In this document: positions 13,015 to 25,269 of the stretch, piece by piece
How the letters are laid out: each line of letters starts with the position of its first letter
How positions within the stretch are numbered: the stretch's first letter is position 1
DNA from: Bugula neritina
Taxonomy: Eukaryota > Bryozoa > Gymnolaemata > Cheilostomatida > Bugulidae
Direction of reading: 5' to 3'
Assembly: GCA_964035545.1 (NCBI GenBank)
Contig: OZ037767.1
Coordinates: forward strand, 31,116,128-31,176,127
Length of the DNA stretch: 60,000 bases
The notes under the pieces: model-generated
What the model saw: only the letters and a program-made list of their open reading frames with translations
Told to the model about the DNA's origin: nothing
Databases searched by the model: none
Program-made: the position numbers and the translations under genes

Positions 13015-14221
13015 GAGAAATGATGATTTTCGATGCCTAATGATGTCTCCATGAATAACAGTTGTGCTATCTAATGGCTTAGAATTTCCTGAGTTGCCTG
13101 GATGTACACCACATCGGGTCACCAATTTTCTAAAGATAGACTGAAAGCCAGTTACAGATGCGTTATTATTCCATCCACCTAGAACAGATATTAAAAAAAT
13201 GCTTGGACATCAATTGCCTGTTCACAATTAATGATTGGATTATGTTTACCCAGAAAAAATGATGTTTTTTAGAACACAAGCAAAACCTTGCATGCAATTA
13301 AGCCAAAAAAGTCATTTAATTAAAAAATGCACAATTGCTTTGACACCACAGTTTTGGAAATTTTTGAAAATTCATTATCTTTGTCTCTTGGTATTCAAAA
13401 GTTAATAAAATTTACTTCATATTGCATGCATTTTAACCGCTAAGCTCATGCAAAAAAATTCACTTTTCAACACAGTTGGTCCAACCGACCATCTTAGTTG
13501 CACCTATCAAAGCAAAGTGAAAAACCGAACACCTGAAGGAAAGAGATAAGAGAGCAAGAGAACAAATGAACATCTTAACATAAGTGCATGCAGACTGGGC
13601 TTCATGCATAGCAGTTTAGAGCTATAGCATACCACAGCTCTAAATGGTCTTGCGAAAATTTATACATTAGCAGATAGTCGAGCGTTTTAGGCACCAACAG
13701 TTTCTCCACCAACCCAAATACTGTGTCAATGGCACATACAAGTCCAGTAATACAAACATGTCTGCAAATAACACAAATAGGGACAGGCACATATTAGATC
13801 TGAAATATAAGCAAGTAACACTTTCTATGGTAATAGGAAATTTACCTTTTGGTCTTGTACAGAGGTATCTTTTCATTATTCTTTAGGCCTAGCAAATATT
13901 GCCGTGTATCTTTCAGAAAAGGAGTGATGACACTGATACCATTTAGATGTAAAGGCTGCTTGTAGCCTTTAGCTATTGCTGATCGACTATTCAGGATGTC
14001 AAACAACCGATCAACTCGCTACAGAAAAAGTAACATCAGCAGAACATGGGACGATTGCAGTTACAGTATTTTAAAGAAATAAAACCAAAAGCTGTAACAA
14101 ACCCTAATGAAGTTGATGGTAGCATCACACTGCTGGAATTTAGAGAGTCCCAACTGTTTCAGCGTATCTAGTGAGTCAGCCACTGAAGCTGACAGCAACT
14201 GGGTAGCAAGAGACACCTGAG
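13015..14221 (-). mobile_element. P-element/THAP9-like transposase relic (C-terminal half)
   Basis: Four consecutive coding blocks on the minus strand match the C-terminal half of P-element-type (THAP9-like) DDE transposases. About 14102-14219 encodes VSLATQLLSASVADSL. About 13863-14018 encodes RVDRLFDILNSRS followed by KGYKQPL. About 13610-13762 encodes GLVCAIDTVFGLVEKLL then YKFSQDHLEL, the family hallmark. About 13024-13185 encodes GGWNNNASVTGFQ and FRKLVTRCGV. Blocks are separated by short introns with plausible GT-AG ends. No THAP zinc finger or N-terminal half is visible upstream: a GTA-rich satellite starts there instead, so the copy is truncated. Terminal inverted repeats were not found. 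It could also be a domesticated host gene, but the missing N-terminus argues against this. Confidence 0.75.
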
Positions 14222-14284
14222 TAGATGACACAATAAAGATATTAGTTCAACACTCAATTATAACTGCATTGCCAAAGTAGCGCT

Positions 14285-14353
14285 TTACTAGTAGTAGTAG
14301 TAGCAGTAGGCTAGTAGTAGCAGTAGGTTAGTAGTAGAAGTAGCAGCAGCAGC

Positions 14354-14430
<77 letters not shown>

Positions 14431-14930
14431 CAGTAGGCTAGTAGTGGTAGTAGCAGTAGGCTAGTAGTAGCAGTAGGCTAGTAGTAGTAGTAACAGTAGG
14501 CTAGTAGTAGTAGTACTAGTAGTAGCAGTAGGCTAGTAGTAGTAGTAGTAGTAGCAGTAGGCTAGTAGTAGTAGTAGCAGTAGGCTAGTAGTAGCAGTAG
14601 GCTAGTAGTAGTAGTAGCAGTAGGCTAGTAGTAGCAGTAGGCTAGTAGTAGTAGTAGGCTAGTAGTAGTAGTAACAGTAGGCTAGTAGTAGTAGTACTAG
14701 TAGTAGCAGTAGGCTAGTACTAGTAGTAGTAGTAGTAGTAGCAGTAGGCTAGTAGTAGTAGTAGCAGCAGTAGTAGTAGTAGTTGTACTATCATACTGAT
14801 ACTGTAAGTATAACATTAGCCATTAGCCTTAGCTATTAGTATTAGTATTACTACTAGTACTACTAGTAGTAGTAGTAGTACTAGTAGTAGAGTACTACTA
14901 GTACTAGTACTACTAGTAGGCAGCAGCACC
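14285..14930. repeat. GTA-rich compound satellite
   Basis: Long (GTA)n tract with higher-order units of the form TAGTAGTAGCAGTAGGC repeated many times, ending in ACTAGTACTACTAGTAG palindromic runs near 14850-14925. It abuts the 5' edge of the transposase relic. Confidence 0.95.
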
Positions 14931-16125
14931 GCTACCACAACTATTAAGCCTACTGTTACGCTAGTTCATGTATTACTTTCACTGATTGTTGTAACTAAAG
15001 CCATATACTTACTTGTGAAAAGAGATTTTTTTGTCTTTATGTAACTGCTGTACTGGTAGTTGCGGCAATTGTATGCATAACATTAACACTGAGACTCAGT
15101 GGTCTTGCTTCTTTGACCCTTAGTTTGCTTAGGATACGGAGAATTCGACATGTTTAACGAAGTAGAGGTGATAGAAAACACAATTAAATAAAAATATAGT
15201 CGCTTCAGATATAAAGCAGGACAAAAAACAAAGTTTAAAAGTGAGATTCACTCAATCGAAATGATGGACGACCGGCTCTATTTTCTCCCGCTAGAAAAAG
15301 AGCATGCTCGGGCTCACAAAGCCAATCGGCAACGAGGTTGCATTACAAAGTACAATCGTACCCATTCCAGTTAATAATTATTGAGTTCATTGCGACATAG
15401 TAAATGCACACCCTGGTTATAAGCTTGACCTTCAACTTGGAAGCAAAAGCTCTGACACCAGAGCCTGTGAACTGTAAAGTGAATAACTCAATAAGTCAAT
15501 AACTAGAAAAATTTAGTAAGTAGTAACTCAAACCGTAAATGAGAAGTGACTCAGAGTAAGTATAACTAATTGTTCACAAATGAAATTTAAAAATAAGTGA
15601 GCTATAAATGCTCAAATTGGTTTAATAACATCACTAAGCAACAATGTGGAACGAAAATTTAGCCATTTTCATTTTGCCATCATCATCTCATCAAATTCAA
15701 CCATCATAATCATTATCATGTTGATGAAGACGAAGTTGCTTAGTGATTAGACGGACTCTTTATACTTACTCTTACTCTTAGTAGAAATAATACTAGTTTT
15801 GGTTTGTAGTAAAATATTTTGATTTTCAGTTTCGTTAGTCATACTCATAGTGATAGCCGTACCGGTACTCGTAGTGATTGACTGTTGAGTTAAACTCCAT
15901 CGCGATTTTCATTTCAATTTGAATTTGTATTTCAAGCATCAATTCTAATAGTAAAAGTATTTGAAGTAACTAGAGTTAATTATTCAAATGTGAATGACAT
16001 ATATTGGCATTGATCATATATTTATAATTATAATTGTTTGCATGTAGAATGCAATTGATGATGAAATTATTCTACCTATTTTTTCTTTTTGTTTAATGGT
16101 GAAAGTTTTCTTCCGGGTTTCCACC
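14931..16125. other. Region upstream of PCNP
   Basis: No coding exon is recognised. The slightly GC-richer patch near 15240-15460 and the AT-rich stretch to 16125 should include the PCNP promoter and 5' UTR; no clear core promoter motif was assigned. Confidence 0.4.
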
Positions 16126-17932
16126 ATGTCCTCAAAATCAAAGACTGACCCTAAATTACCTTCAAAAATTACCATTTTACTAGGTAAGCATATCTTCTTA
16201 ATTTTTGTCAATTAAAGCACTACTCAAATTGATAAACTGGATTTTCACAGGAAATGATTTTGCATGTTCTTCATACTGAATAAAAATTTGGTTGTGTGCT
16301 TTTTGCTGGATTTATTTGAATATTCTTACTTGACATTATAAATTTTACTTGAAGGTTATTTGATTTTTTCTAATTTAATTTTATTGATGCATAATTAGTT
16401 AAATTTCTCAGATTTGGTTAGATTGGTATGTAGCCGAAATAACCCGTCTTTTATTGTTTTTTAGATGACGAACCTTCTATAAAATCAAATCCTATCAAAA
16501 GAAAGTTAGAGGAATCATCTAAAGAAAAAGATAAAGATATGACAGCAACTAAAATGAAGTTTTCTTTGGGATCCAAAGCAAAGCCAGCTCCAGTAAAAAT
16601 ATCTTTAAACAAGCCGAAGGTACTGCAACTTTCAAATTCTATGATATTAAGTCACGAATTGTATCTTACCTGTATAATGTTGTGAGGATCCTTACTATAT
16701 CTTGTAGAAAGATCAAACTGATCAAGTCAAAACTGTTCCAGTAAAATCAAACACAGTGGCTGCAGCCTTCAACGATGAGGATGAGGTAATTATGTTAACT
16801 TTTAGCACCCGCTACTCAATTGTTTTGTTTTGTTTGGCCACGTCACAACTAGCCCCACTACTACTAGACACTTTGGCCACGTCACAACTAGCCCCCACCA
16901 CTACTGGACACTTTGGCCACTTCACAACTAGCCCCCACCACTACTGGACACTTTGGCCACGTCACAACTAGCCCCCATCACTACTAGACACTTTGGCCAC
17001 GTCACAACTAGCCCCCATCACTACTAGACACTTTGGCCACTTCACAACTAGCCCCACCACTACTGGACACTTTGGCCACGTCACAACTAGCCCCCATCAC
17101 TACTAGATTATTTGGCCACTTCACAACTAGCCCCCATCACTACTAGACATTTTGGCCACTTCACAACTAGCCCCCACTACTACTGGACACTTTGGCTACT
17201 TCACAACTAGCCCCCATCACTACTAGACACTTTGGCCACTTCACAACTAGTCCCCATCACTCTCTTTATCCTTGTTAAAGGTGGTCTTACTTTTTTCTTT
17301 GTAGAGTGATGAAGAAATGCCTTTAGAAGCAAAAATGAAAATGAAAAATGTTGGGAAGTAAGAAATTTGTTTTTTTTTATATTAAAAATTCAAGTTAAAA
17401 TATATTATGTTTCCTTTCCATGTGATATTGTAGAAACAATTGTTGTGTCTGTTTCGCTTGTTTTTATCTACGGACACCTTGTTCTTCCTGTCAGTAAAGT
17501 GTCTGAGCACCTTGTTCTTCATGTCGTTGAAACGACACTTATTTTGAGCTGATCGCAAAGGCTCTCATCTTGCATTGCTGCAATATACGACATTCTGATT
17601 GCTGAAATTATCTTTAAATATTGCAATTTCTGAGTTTAAGTAATTTTTGGATTATTTTTCTAAACGCAGGCATAGAAGTGTTTAATTAAATTTTAGTGTC
17701 TGTGTGTGATTTAGTAATGGTGAAAAGTTTCATACTTGTAGCATTAAATTCTCAACAACCATTTTATTATGTTGTCTACAGGAATACGCCTGTACCCTCA
17801 GGACCCAACTCCTTTGGTAAGTCTAGGTTGGGCTTCTCCCAGGACTATAAAGTGTACGAGAGGAAACTAATGGAGCAGATTGGAGACCCGGATAAACCTC
17901 ACGAAAAGAAGTCCAGCAATCCACCATCTTGA
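16126..17932 (+). CDS. PCNP: PCNP homologue (PEST proteolytic signal-containing nuclear protein)
   Basis: Small nuclear protein, in vertebrates a substrate of the ubiquitin ligase UHRF2. Five exons join in frame with GT-AG borders: 16126-16183, 16465-16619, 16708-16785, 17305-17357 and 17782-17932 (stop TGA), giving about 164 residues, close to the vertebrate length. The start ATG lies in a strong Kozak context (CCACCATG) and begins MSSKSKTDPKLPSK. Recognisable family blocks are KMKFSLGSKAKPAPVKISL, then NTVAAAFNDEDE, then SDEEMPLEAKMKMKNVGKNT, then GPNSFGKSRLGFSQDYKVYE. The N-terminal half is Lys/Ser/Glu-rich as expected of a disordered PEST protein. The third intron carries a minisatellite. 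The assignment is firm. Confidence 0.93.
16838..17265. repeat. 40-bp minisatellite in PCNP intron 3
   Basis: About ten to eleven tandem units of roughly 40 bp built on ACTTTGGCCACKTCACAACT and AGCCCCCATCACTACTRGAC. Units differ by a few substitutions. It fills most of the intron between PCNP exons 16708-16785 and 17305-17357 and leaves both splice sites intact. Confidence 0.93.
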
Positions 17933-19349
17933 AATTTGTAGCTGTTTATATAGGCATGACATTTATAGGTAACACCCATCTACTCGGTGATTAGATCGGT
18001 AACTGTACATATCATAATAAGCTCAAACTGTACATACAGAAGTTGTCTGCCCTAACGAATGTGTCTTCAATACTCTGAATAGCCAATAACTCATGTTTTA
18101 CTGCACTGGAGGTTATGGAAATGTCAAATATAGGTCAAAGGTCAAAGCACACAGTTCATCTTTAATTTTTTACACACACTGCTGGCATGACTCTAAACTG
18201 TAATATACACTTAGTCTGAGTTATAGGAAACTTTCTGTGAAGTTAATGTATAGTAGTTTATTTCAACTTTCACCACATCTTTTTATGGTATCAGAATTCG
18301 AATATTGTAAATTTTTCTCACTAATTCATTTGCAAGTTTTTTTTAATGTTCAACTTGAAGTTCTCAATTGCTCGTATGAGCTGTTATAAGAGAGGTTTTC
18401 CTAAAATAAATTTATATCCCAACACTTGAGTCAACTAATCTCATTAATTGTGCTAGCATGTTAGTAAATTGTACTCAAATAAAAGTAAATGTAAGTTGTC
18501 TGCCCAATATTGTTTTTATTAAGTAAAGTTTTCTCACTTGTATGGCATAACTTCTATACATTTGCATGATTAACTGAAACTGTGAAAGTAAGAGACAAAG
18601 ATATTTGAATTTATTTTATACAATTTATTGGATTCTGTAACTTATCTACTTATAATAGTATAGTGAAATGTATTTAACATAATAGTACCAACAGGTTAAG
18701 CTAAACACAACTCAATGCTGTATTGTGTGATTGTAATCAGTAATGATAAGGCAATCTAACCTCAATTTATAAAATTATTCTAATATTGCAACAAATGGAA
18801 ATATTCACCGTTCAACCATCAAGCTTTTTATTTGAACATAATTACTTTAGTCAAATTAGAAATATATGTAGAGCTTTAGAGTTGCTTTCTCTTAAATCTT
18901 TGATTCCTATAGCCATAATTTCAGATTAGTTTAGGGATCTCAAATAAATGTAAAGAAGTGTGCACTATCTAATGAGCTGATAGGAAGAATATGCATTGGA
19001 AAGATCCAAATGAATATTAGGAAAACATAGCATCTCCACAACTCAAAGTCATTATACAAAACATGTAGGTAAGTATAATGGTATACCATGTAGGTAAGTT
19101 AATGGTATGTAGTCAGTCACAAGTGCAGAGGGGGAGTTAGTTAGTCAACTCAAGACTAACAATAACAATAAACAATGAATAGCTAGCAACAGGAATGTAA
19201 TCAATCGATTTCCATTACAACCCTTGCTTCAGATAATTCAAATACCGTCACCAAAAATTCCCTATTAGGTTTATTTTAACCAAAAATCAATAACATGTCA
19301 AAGCTTCGACCTTCCTCAACAATTTTGAGTAAATTTTTCTAACAACAAA
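17933..19349. other. Intergenic between PCNP and RING cluster
   Basis: AT-rich, no exon recognised. It should contain the PCNP 3' UTR (several AATAAA-like hexamers near 18400-18500) and the promoter of RING-family copy 1. A GTAGGTAAGT-containing short repeat occurs twice near 19064-19100. Confidence 0.45.
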
Positions 19350-21311
19350 ATGGAGTCAGAATCTCTCTCCCTTAAGTTCACCTTCGATTCTCAAGTTTCT
19401 CTTCCATCTGAAGGTAGTGACTCAACCTGCTGTCATGTCTGCCACGAGCCAAGGAGCTTGCGACTGCTGCCTTGTGAACATGTTGAATGTAGCAGATGTA
19501 TCGGTGAGTCATCCTTTACGTCTGCAAGTTGACTCTACGTCTGCCAAATCTACATCTACTAACTTTACTCTACGTCTGCAAGTTAACTCTACATCTACTA
19601 ACTCTACATCTACTAACTCTACATCTACTAACTCTACATCTACTAACTCTACATCTACTAACTCTACATCTACTTACTCTACATTTACTAACTCTACATC
19701 TGCTAACTCTACATCTGCTAACTCTACATCTACTAACTCTACATCTACTAACTCTACATCTACTAACTTTACTCTACGTCTGCAAGTCAACTCTACATCT
19801 GCATACTAATTTTCAAACTTTGTTCTAATTTTATCGCTGCTGACGGTAATACTTTGGACCTAAAACATTTCTGCTGCATAATGAGAGGTGCATCCTAAAC
19901 CCCTAGGCATACAGAAGGCAAATTAATGTTTTATGAGTTGTGCGGATAACCACATGTAGTATTAAAAAGAATTATTAATAATAAATATTTTTATATTTTC
20001 AGAAAACAATTTATCATCAGCCTCTCACAGAGAAACTACTTTTCAGTGTTTCTCCTGTAACAGGCTTTGTGAAGGAACAAGTGTGGAGACGTTTCCTGTG
20101 GTTGACAATGAGATTCAAAGAGGTATCGTAACAGCAGAATTGTGTGCATAAGATTAGAAATAACATACTACTTCAAACTTTATATAGTCATACCTGTATG
20201 AAACTTGTATACCTGTATATAACCTGTATAACTGTATACCTGTATATAACCTGTATACCTGTATATAACCTGTATACCTGTATACCTGTATATAACCTGT
20301 ATACCTGTATACCTGTATATAACCTGTATACCTGTATATAACCTGTATATAACCTGTATATATCTTAAATCTAGTCCTGTAAACCCATACTTTAACTTCC
20401 TTAGTTAGCCTGCCAAGTAACTGAGTAAATTTTGAAAAACAAATAGTTGTTTGTTTGGAACATTTCCTGGGTGCAGCAGGCGTATAAATATAAATCAATA
20501 ACCTGTTGCAATGACAACAGGCTACAATTATAATATATGCATCTGTTTGGATACCGCGGGGCTACAAACTACAGCTATACATTCATTCCATAATAGTATG
20601 TTTGATTTCAAATTGGAAAAATGAATTGGAAAAGAACATGTAAAATGGTTTCATTACAGAACAAGGTGAAGACAATTACCGTGACTATGAGACTATAGAA
20701 GGCTACAGATGCTTGGAGGAAGTTGAGGCCGCTGCTAATAATTTTATGGACATTCACCTGAGAAAGATTGACCTAATGATAGTGAGTTCACAGTATGTGA
20801 AGTGTGTAATGTAATGAGATGTATCTTGTATGTCAAAATGTGTATATTATACTAATTGTGAACGCTAGTCTCAAAATGTGGTATTTTCAGTCTTCTGGGT
20901 GATTGAAATATGTTACTAATAAAATATCGAAAAGATAATAAAATAATATTTTCCCTAAATAAAATATTGATCATGGCTATATTGGGTATTATGTAATTTT
21001 ATTAGAACCCAGAAGAGAGGGAAAGAGCAAGGGCACACAGCAGAACGTTTTGGGAAAAGGTGAAGTTTGTCTTTTCAAGGATGAAAGACTACTTAGCTGG
21101 AAAAGTAAAAGATCTGTGTGAGCACCTGAGAGCTCTGTGGATAAAGTTGGTTAGTTTGTTTCAAGGAGCCAAGTCTACAACCACACCCACAAGTATGAGT
21201 AGGCCGGTACAAGCTACAGCCACACCCACAAGTATGAGTAGACCGGTACAAGCTACAGCCACACCCACAAGTATGAGTAGGCCTTTTAGACCATTACAAA
21301 CCACTGTTTAG
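19350..21311 (+). CDS. RING-finger/amphipathic-tail family, copy 1 (complete, 233 aa)
   Basis: Founder-like member of the local family; I do not recognise a named orthologue. Four exons, 19350-19503, 20003-20122, 20660-20781 and 21006-21311, join with intron phases 1-1-0 and all GT-AG borders. Residues C28, C31, C42, H44, C47 and C50 (exon 1) and C67, C70 (exon 2) form a C3HC4 RING pattern, C-x2-C-x10-C-x-H-x2-C-x2-C-x16-C-x2-C, preceded by an acidic Ser-rich leader. A conserved segment NRLCEGTSVETFP follows. Exon 3 is acidic with YRDYETIEGY. Exon 4 starts NPEERERARAHSRTFWEKVK and continues as a Lys/Leu/Phe-rich amphipathic helix. It ends in three 13-residue repeats of TPTSMSRPVQATA type. RING domains usually act in E3 ubiquitin ligases; the tail suggests membrane association, which is inference. 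Introns carry satellites. Confidence 0.82.
19535..19808. repeat. 15-bp minisatellite in intron 1 of copy 1
   Basis: About fifteen units of CTCTACATCTACTAA with minor variants (GTCTGCAAGT, CATCTGCTAA) just downstream of the exon-1 donor. Long open frames here are an artefact of the period being a multiple of three. Confidence 0.93.
20195..20362. repeat. CTGTATATAAC repeat in intron 2 of copy 1
   Basis: Tandem ACCTGTATATAACCTGTATA units of variable length (10-30 bp) following the exon-2 donor. No splice junction is affected. Confidence 0.9.
21178..21295 (+). repeat. 39-bp in-frame coding repeat in copy 1
   Basis: Three tandem units of 39 bp, the last partly diverged, encode TPTSMSRPVQATA. They form a Pro/Thr/Ser-rich C-terminal tail found in no other copy of the cluster. 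Confidence 0.93.
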
Positions 21312-22636
21312 TCGCAAAAGTTATTGGTTGAACAGTTCTTCTGCTAATGATAGATTCAAACAGAAACGGTCTGCAGTCAACATTGTATAACAATTGAATA
21401 GTGTATAAATGCAGCTGTGGTTGAAAGAATGGAATAATGAGACAGTAAATTATAAGTATCACAATATCTAATAGCTGCTTTATAAATATCAATCATAATT
21501 ATTTTTAAAGAAATGGATATTTTTTTAACCAACAGCATTCTGGTAATTGAAATTATACTTTATAATGTTTGCAATCTTTGTATTATCTGTTCTCTTTTTG
21601 AATTCATAAAAACTGATATTGGGTAATGTAAAATCTTCTCATTTGAGTTATATTGGGTTGTTTTAATACAATATATGAGATGGTGTACATATGGTTGAAA
21701 TTCTCTAAAGAATAAATATAACTATGCTGTGTATATACACTGCACAACTATGGAGTGAAAAATATGACTGTGAGTAACTAAGTGGAGATAATCCAAAGCA
21801 GGTATACCCTTCTGCTTTGAAAGCCAGTAAACATAGCATATTACTACACTTGAAATTTGATAAATACGATTACAGCTAGCAGTAGCCTATATATGGATGC
21901 ATTTTTTAAAAATACATATGCAATACATCTATACATTATTAGGTTAAGGTATGATACACAACTACCTGAATCTGTTGAGTGTAGTGTTGAGTTTAACCAA
22001 TGGCCTCCTGGTGCAGTAATGGCTAGCGAGCCTGTTTGCAAGCCGTAGGTTTTTGCGGTTTGAATCTCAGTGGGGGGAGGGTAAAGTTTTATATATATAC
22101 TACTACTAAGAGTAAATGTGAGTATCATGGAGCTAACCTTCTATTGCATCACACATACTCATATCTAATTCACTTGTAGGTATCAGAGTTGGGCCCAAGT
22201 CACAAGGACCAACTTAATGTCTTGACTTGCTTACATAATTGGCTTATTGATTCACTCGATCTAACTTGATTGACTTGAAATCAACTCGAAACTATGACTT
22301 CATAAGTCGCTATGACTCAAATTCATATTTCCCATAAAGATGTGCCTAAAGAGAGCAATTAACTTCATTAGAAACTAATAAACATTATGCGTAGAAACGT
22401 AATAATTGATATTGGTAAAAATGCAACAAATCATCAAAAGTTGGCCATGAGCCCAAGTTAGTTCTATATCTTACTAACTAAAATTGCAGTTTAAATGTAA
22501 AAATAAGCCTTAGCTTTTTGGTTGCAAGTACTGTTATATATTTCACTCCTTTCTGTTGCAACATGAAAGTTTGCCAAGTAAGATGCGAGTACACAAATAA
22601 CTCTACATGCAGGCACTGCTACCTGCTATATATTAG
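21312..22636. other. Intergenic with tRNA-like SINE candidate
   Basis: AT-rich 3' flank of copy 1. The only structured element seen is the tRNA-like block near 21970-22085, listed separately. Confidence 0.5.
21965..22085 (+). mobile_element. tRNA-like SINE candidate (a)
   Basis: Contains an A-box-like TGGTGCAGTAATGGCTAGC and a B-box-like GCGGTTTGAATCTC, spaced as in a tRNA promoter. It is preceded by TGTAGTGTTGAGTTT, which is shared with a second locus near 54225-54330. Stems are too mismatched for a functional tRNA, so a tRNA-derived SINE or tRNA relic is more likely. Confidence 0.45.
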
Positions 22637-24572
22637 CTAATCAACAATGTAGCTACATATGTCCTTAACATTGTCGTAGTCCTGAGTGTCATCTGAACAG
22701 GCGGTTACTAGTCTGATTCTAACTCTATAGCCATTTGAGTCAGGAGTCGCTGGAACGAACCTGCAAGACCAAAGCACCGAAAGTCATAATACTATTGGTT
22801 GACAATATATACCATAGCTTGATATTATAAGCTGAGATAGAACTAAACTCTATATGTACGGTGGCATTTTACTCACGGAGGGTTGTGGCCCAGGATAGTT
22901 ATTCTAGCGAGTCCAATTAACGTGGGTACCATTCTCATTTTCAGAGCAGTAGTTAGATCTGTGGGTGGAGTTACAGTGCCAGCTGGAAAAGTTGTGTTAG
23001 TCAGCGAATAGACGGTCAGCAGACCATTCTCGCATGTGTACCAAGGTTTAACCTTAGTGGACACAATGCAGTCTAAAAATAAAGTGAATCACTGGTACAC
23101 TTATTACTATATTACATGTCAGTTAATTAACAGCTAGATCAAATGCGTTGTTTCTATAGTATGATGTAAGTATACAGTATAAGTAGGTATACATGAAATT
23201 GGCATCTTTCACATACTGATTCAAGATAAAGTCCTACTATATATAGTCACAGGTTAAAATAATTACTTTAAATACGTATAGCATACATTTTATAATATTC
23301 TTACAGACAATAAGATAAAACATTAATATAGAAAATGGCTATCATATTATGTATGAAAATTTCTTTAGTGTTAGACAGCTGGTAAAGTTGTCGTGTGGCT
23401 GCATGACTTTAAACCATCTTGCATGTATATAGTCCACAATTACCATTAAACTGATAAACGATTTATCCTTATAAGCGTTTTTGTTATTATTATAGCGTAT
23501 CTTGGAGACAATTGCAATCTATAAAGGCAGCAGTGGCAGAAACTGACCGCTGTCACAAATCTTTTGTAGTTGAGTTGCTCTACGAGACAGCCCGTCTTCT
23601 AAAAATTTTTTAGTAATAGAGTTGGTTAAGTCATCACATTCTATGTTGTTATACTCAGATGTGAAAACCAACTTCCGAACTGCGGGTGGTTTATCTACAT
23701 TAAAACAAAGAATACTATTTTAATAAATAGCGATATTTATCAATACTTTGATTTTTGCAGAAAAGAATGCTGTAAGTTAGCATAGAAACAATACTTTGTG
23801 CATGTGTTGAGTTTAATATTACTATAGTAAATGTTTGATTGACTTTATCTTTAAGAGATATTCTGTATTTCTCAGAAAGAAAGCCGCCATGTCTGCCCAG
23901 CAAGCATTTGTAATTAATGTTCTTCTTATCAAAATAGAAATTTAGCTCACCAAAATCTGTCACGGTTGCAATTCTCTCAGACCTTTTATAAGATTCTCTG
24001 CATATCATAGAAAAACATGTAAAGCCTACTATGATGTTATTCTATGATATATCAAATATATATTATGTTCAATTGACACACATTTCAAACATTTATAATT
24101 CATATAAAGCATTAAACTATAGAATTGCTCAAAGTTGCTGCTGTAAAGTATTGATTAATTAGGATCAAACAATTTGAAAAACTTCAATAAGACTCAGAAA
24201 TAGTCTGGCAACAATACCTATATCATTCTACAGAATGTTGAGTTTTACGAGCATTTTTTCCATATTGAAATAACCATGGTAAATAAATGCTAGATAAATC
24301 TTAATAAAAACTAATTTTTATTCTAACAGAAACTTTTGGAAGTTATTTTTAAATTTGTAGCAATAAAACACTTACTTTGGAAAGTCTTGCCCAAAAGCTG
24401 TGACAGTTAGCACAACCTATAGAATATACTATATAAGGTACATTTTGAGCTTTAATTAAGATATCCTATTTTGTTTTATATAAATATATATAAATATTCA
24501 AGGCTGTGGATGTAGCATTATTTATTATTATATTGATTATTTGTTACTTACTGCAACTGTCAGATGGATCAT
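22637..24572 (-). CDS. Small secreted six-cysteine protein (unknown family, 191 aa)
   Basis: Six exons join perfectly in frame on the minus strand: 24552-24572, 24376-24416, 23951-23997, 23548-23694, 22877-23072 and 22637-22760 (stop TAG). All have GT-AG borders; phases are 0, 2, 1, 1, 2. The N-terminus MIHLTVAVVLTVTAFGQDFP is a good signal peptide, split by an intron after seven codons, with likely cleavage near TAFG|QDF. The mature chain has six cysteines (contexts IEC, KIC, DCI, YTC, TAC, DIC), enough for three disulfides, and no further membrane segment. Mid-protein reads PWYTCENGLLTVYSLTNTTF, with an NTT glycosylation site. I do not recognise the family. The gene lies between copies 1 and 2 of the RING cluster on the opposite strand and is not related to them. 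Coding quality and splice logic are strong. Confidence 0.78.
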
Positions 24573-24638
24573 TGTGCCTATATACAGTCAATTACGCGTG
24601 TGGCTCAAAACTTGTACTAAACTCAAAGGCAGTCTGTG

Positions 24639-24683
<45 letters not shown>

Positions 24684-25269
24684 TCAATAATTAGGCCATC
24701 TGTAGTTTCTCATCTCATTATCATAATATTATCAGGAAAGATGTGCGTACAACTTTTATACATGATTAAATGCTGTGCATGTATACCATTCATTGACCAG
24801 TGTAGAGATTATATCAGTTTACATAAACATAAGTGCTGGAGGAGACAAATCTAAATAAATCACACAGATAAAAATATATACTAGCACACTCTCTCAGTAG
24901 CAACTCCTTAAAGAATTTAGAAATTATCTGTAACAATTTATATTTATTCTAAAAAATAACCAGTATGCTTTATGGACTCCTGTATCGAATACACAGTAAA
25001 CTCCAAATGTTAATCATCAAAGGGAAACTGATGTGTATCAGGTTAGGCTGGGTACATTATCATAATCAAATATAGATTGCAGTTTTATTCCACTAGCAGT
25101 TTCTTTTTGACTTCTCTAAGTGATTGCATTGTCCTAACATGAAAAGACATGCCTACATCACTAGTGAATCAGTTTATACTCTATAATCTCTATTATTAGT
25201 TACATCAGCGTGATACTAGCAGTTAGCGGTTGGTATCTTTTTCTTCTCTCAGTTTTGGGAGAACCTACA
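24573..25269. other. Divergent intergenic with (TA)n
   Basis: Spacer between the divergently transcribed secreted-protein gene and RING-family copy 2. It should contain both promoters. A (TA) tract occupies 24639-24681 close upstream of the secreted-protein start. Confidence 0.55.

Noticed and set aside
16014-16211. Minus frame over PCNP exon 1
   Set aside because: It is the antisense shadow of the real first exon (MSSKSKTDPK...).
23715-24008. 97-codon single-exon minus frame
   Set aside because: The splice donor at GATTTTG|GTGAGC and perfect downstream phase show that only 23951-23997 is exon; the rest is read-through into the intron.
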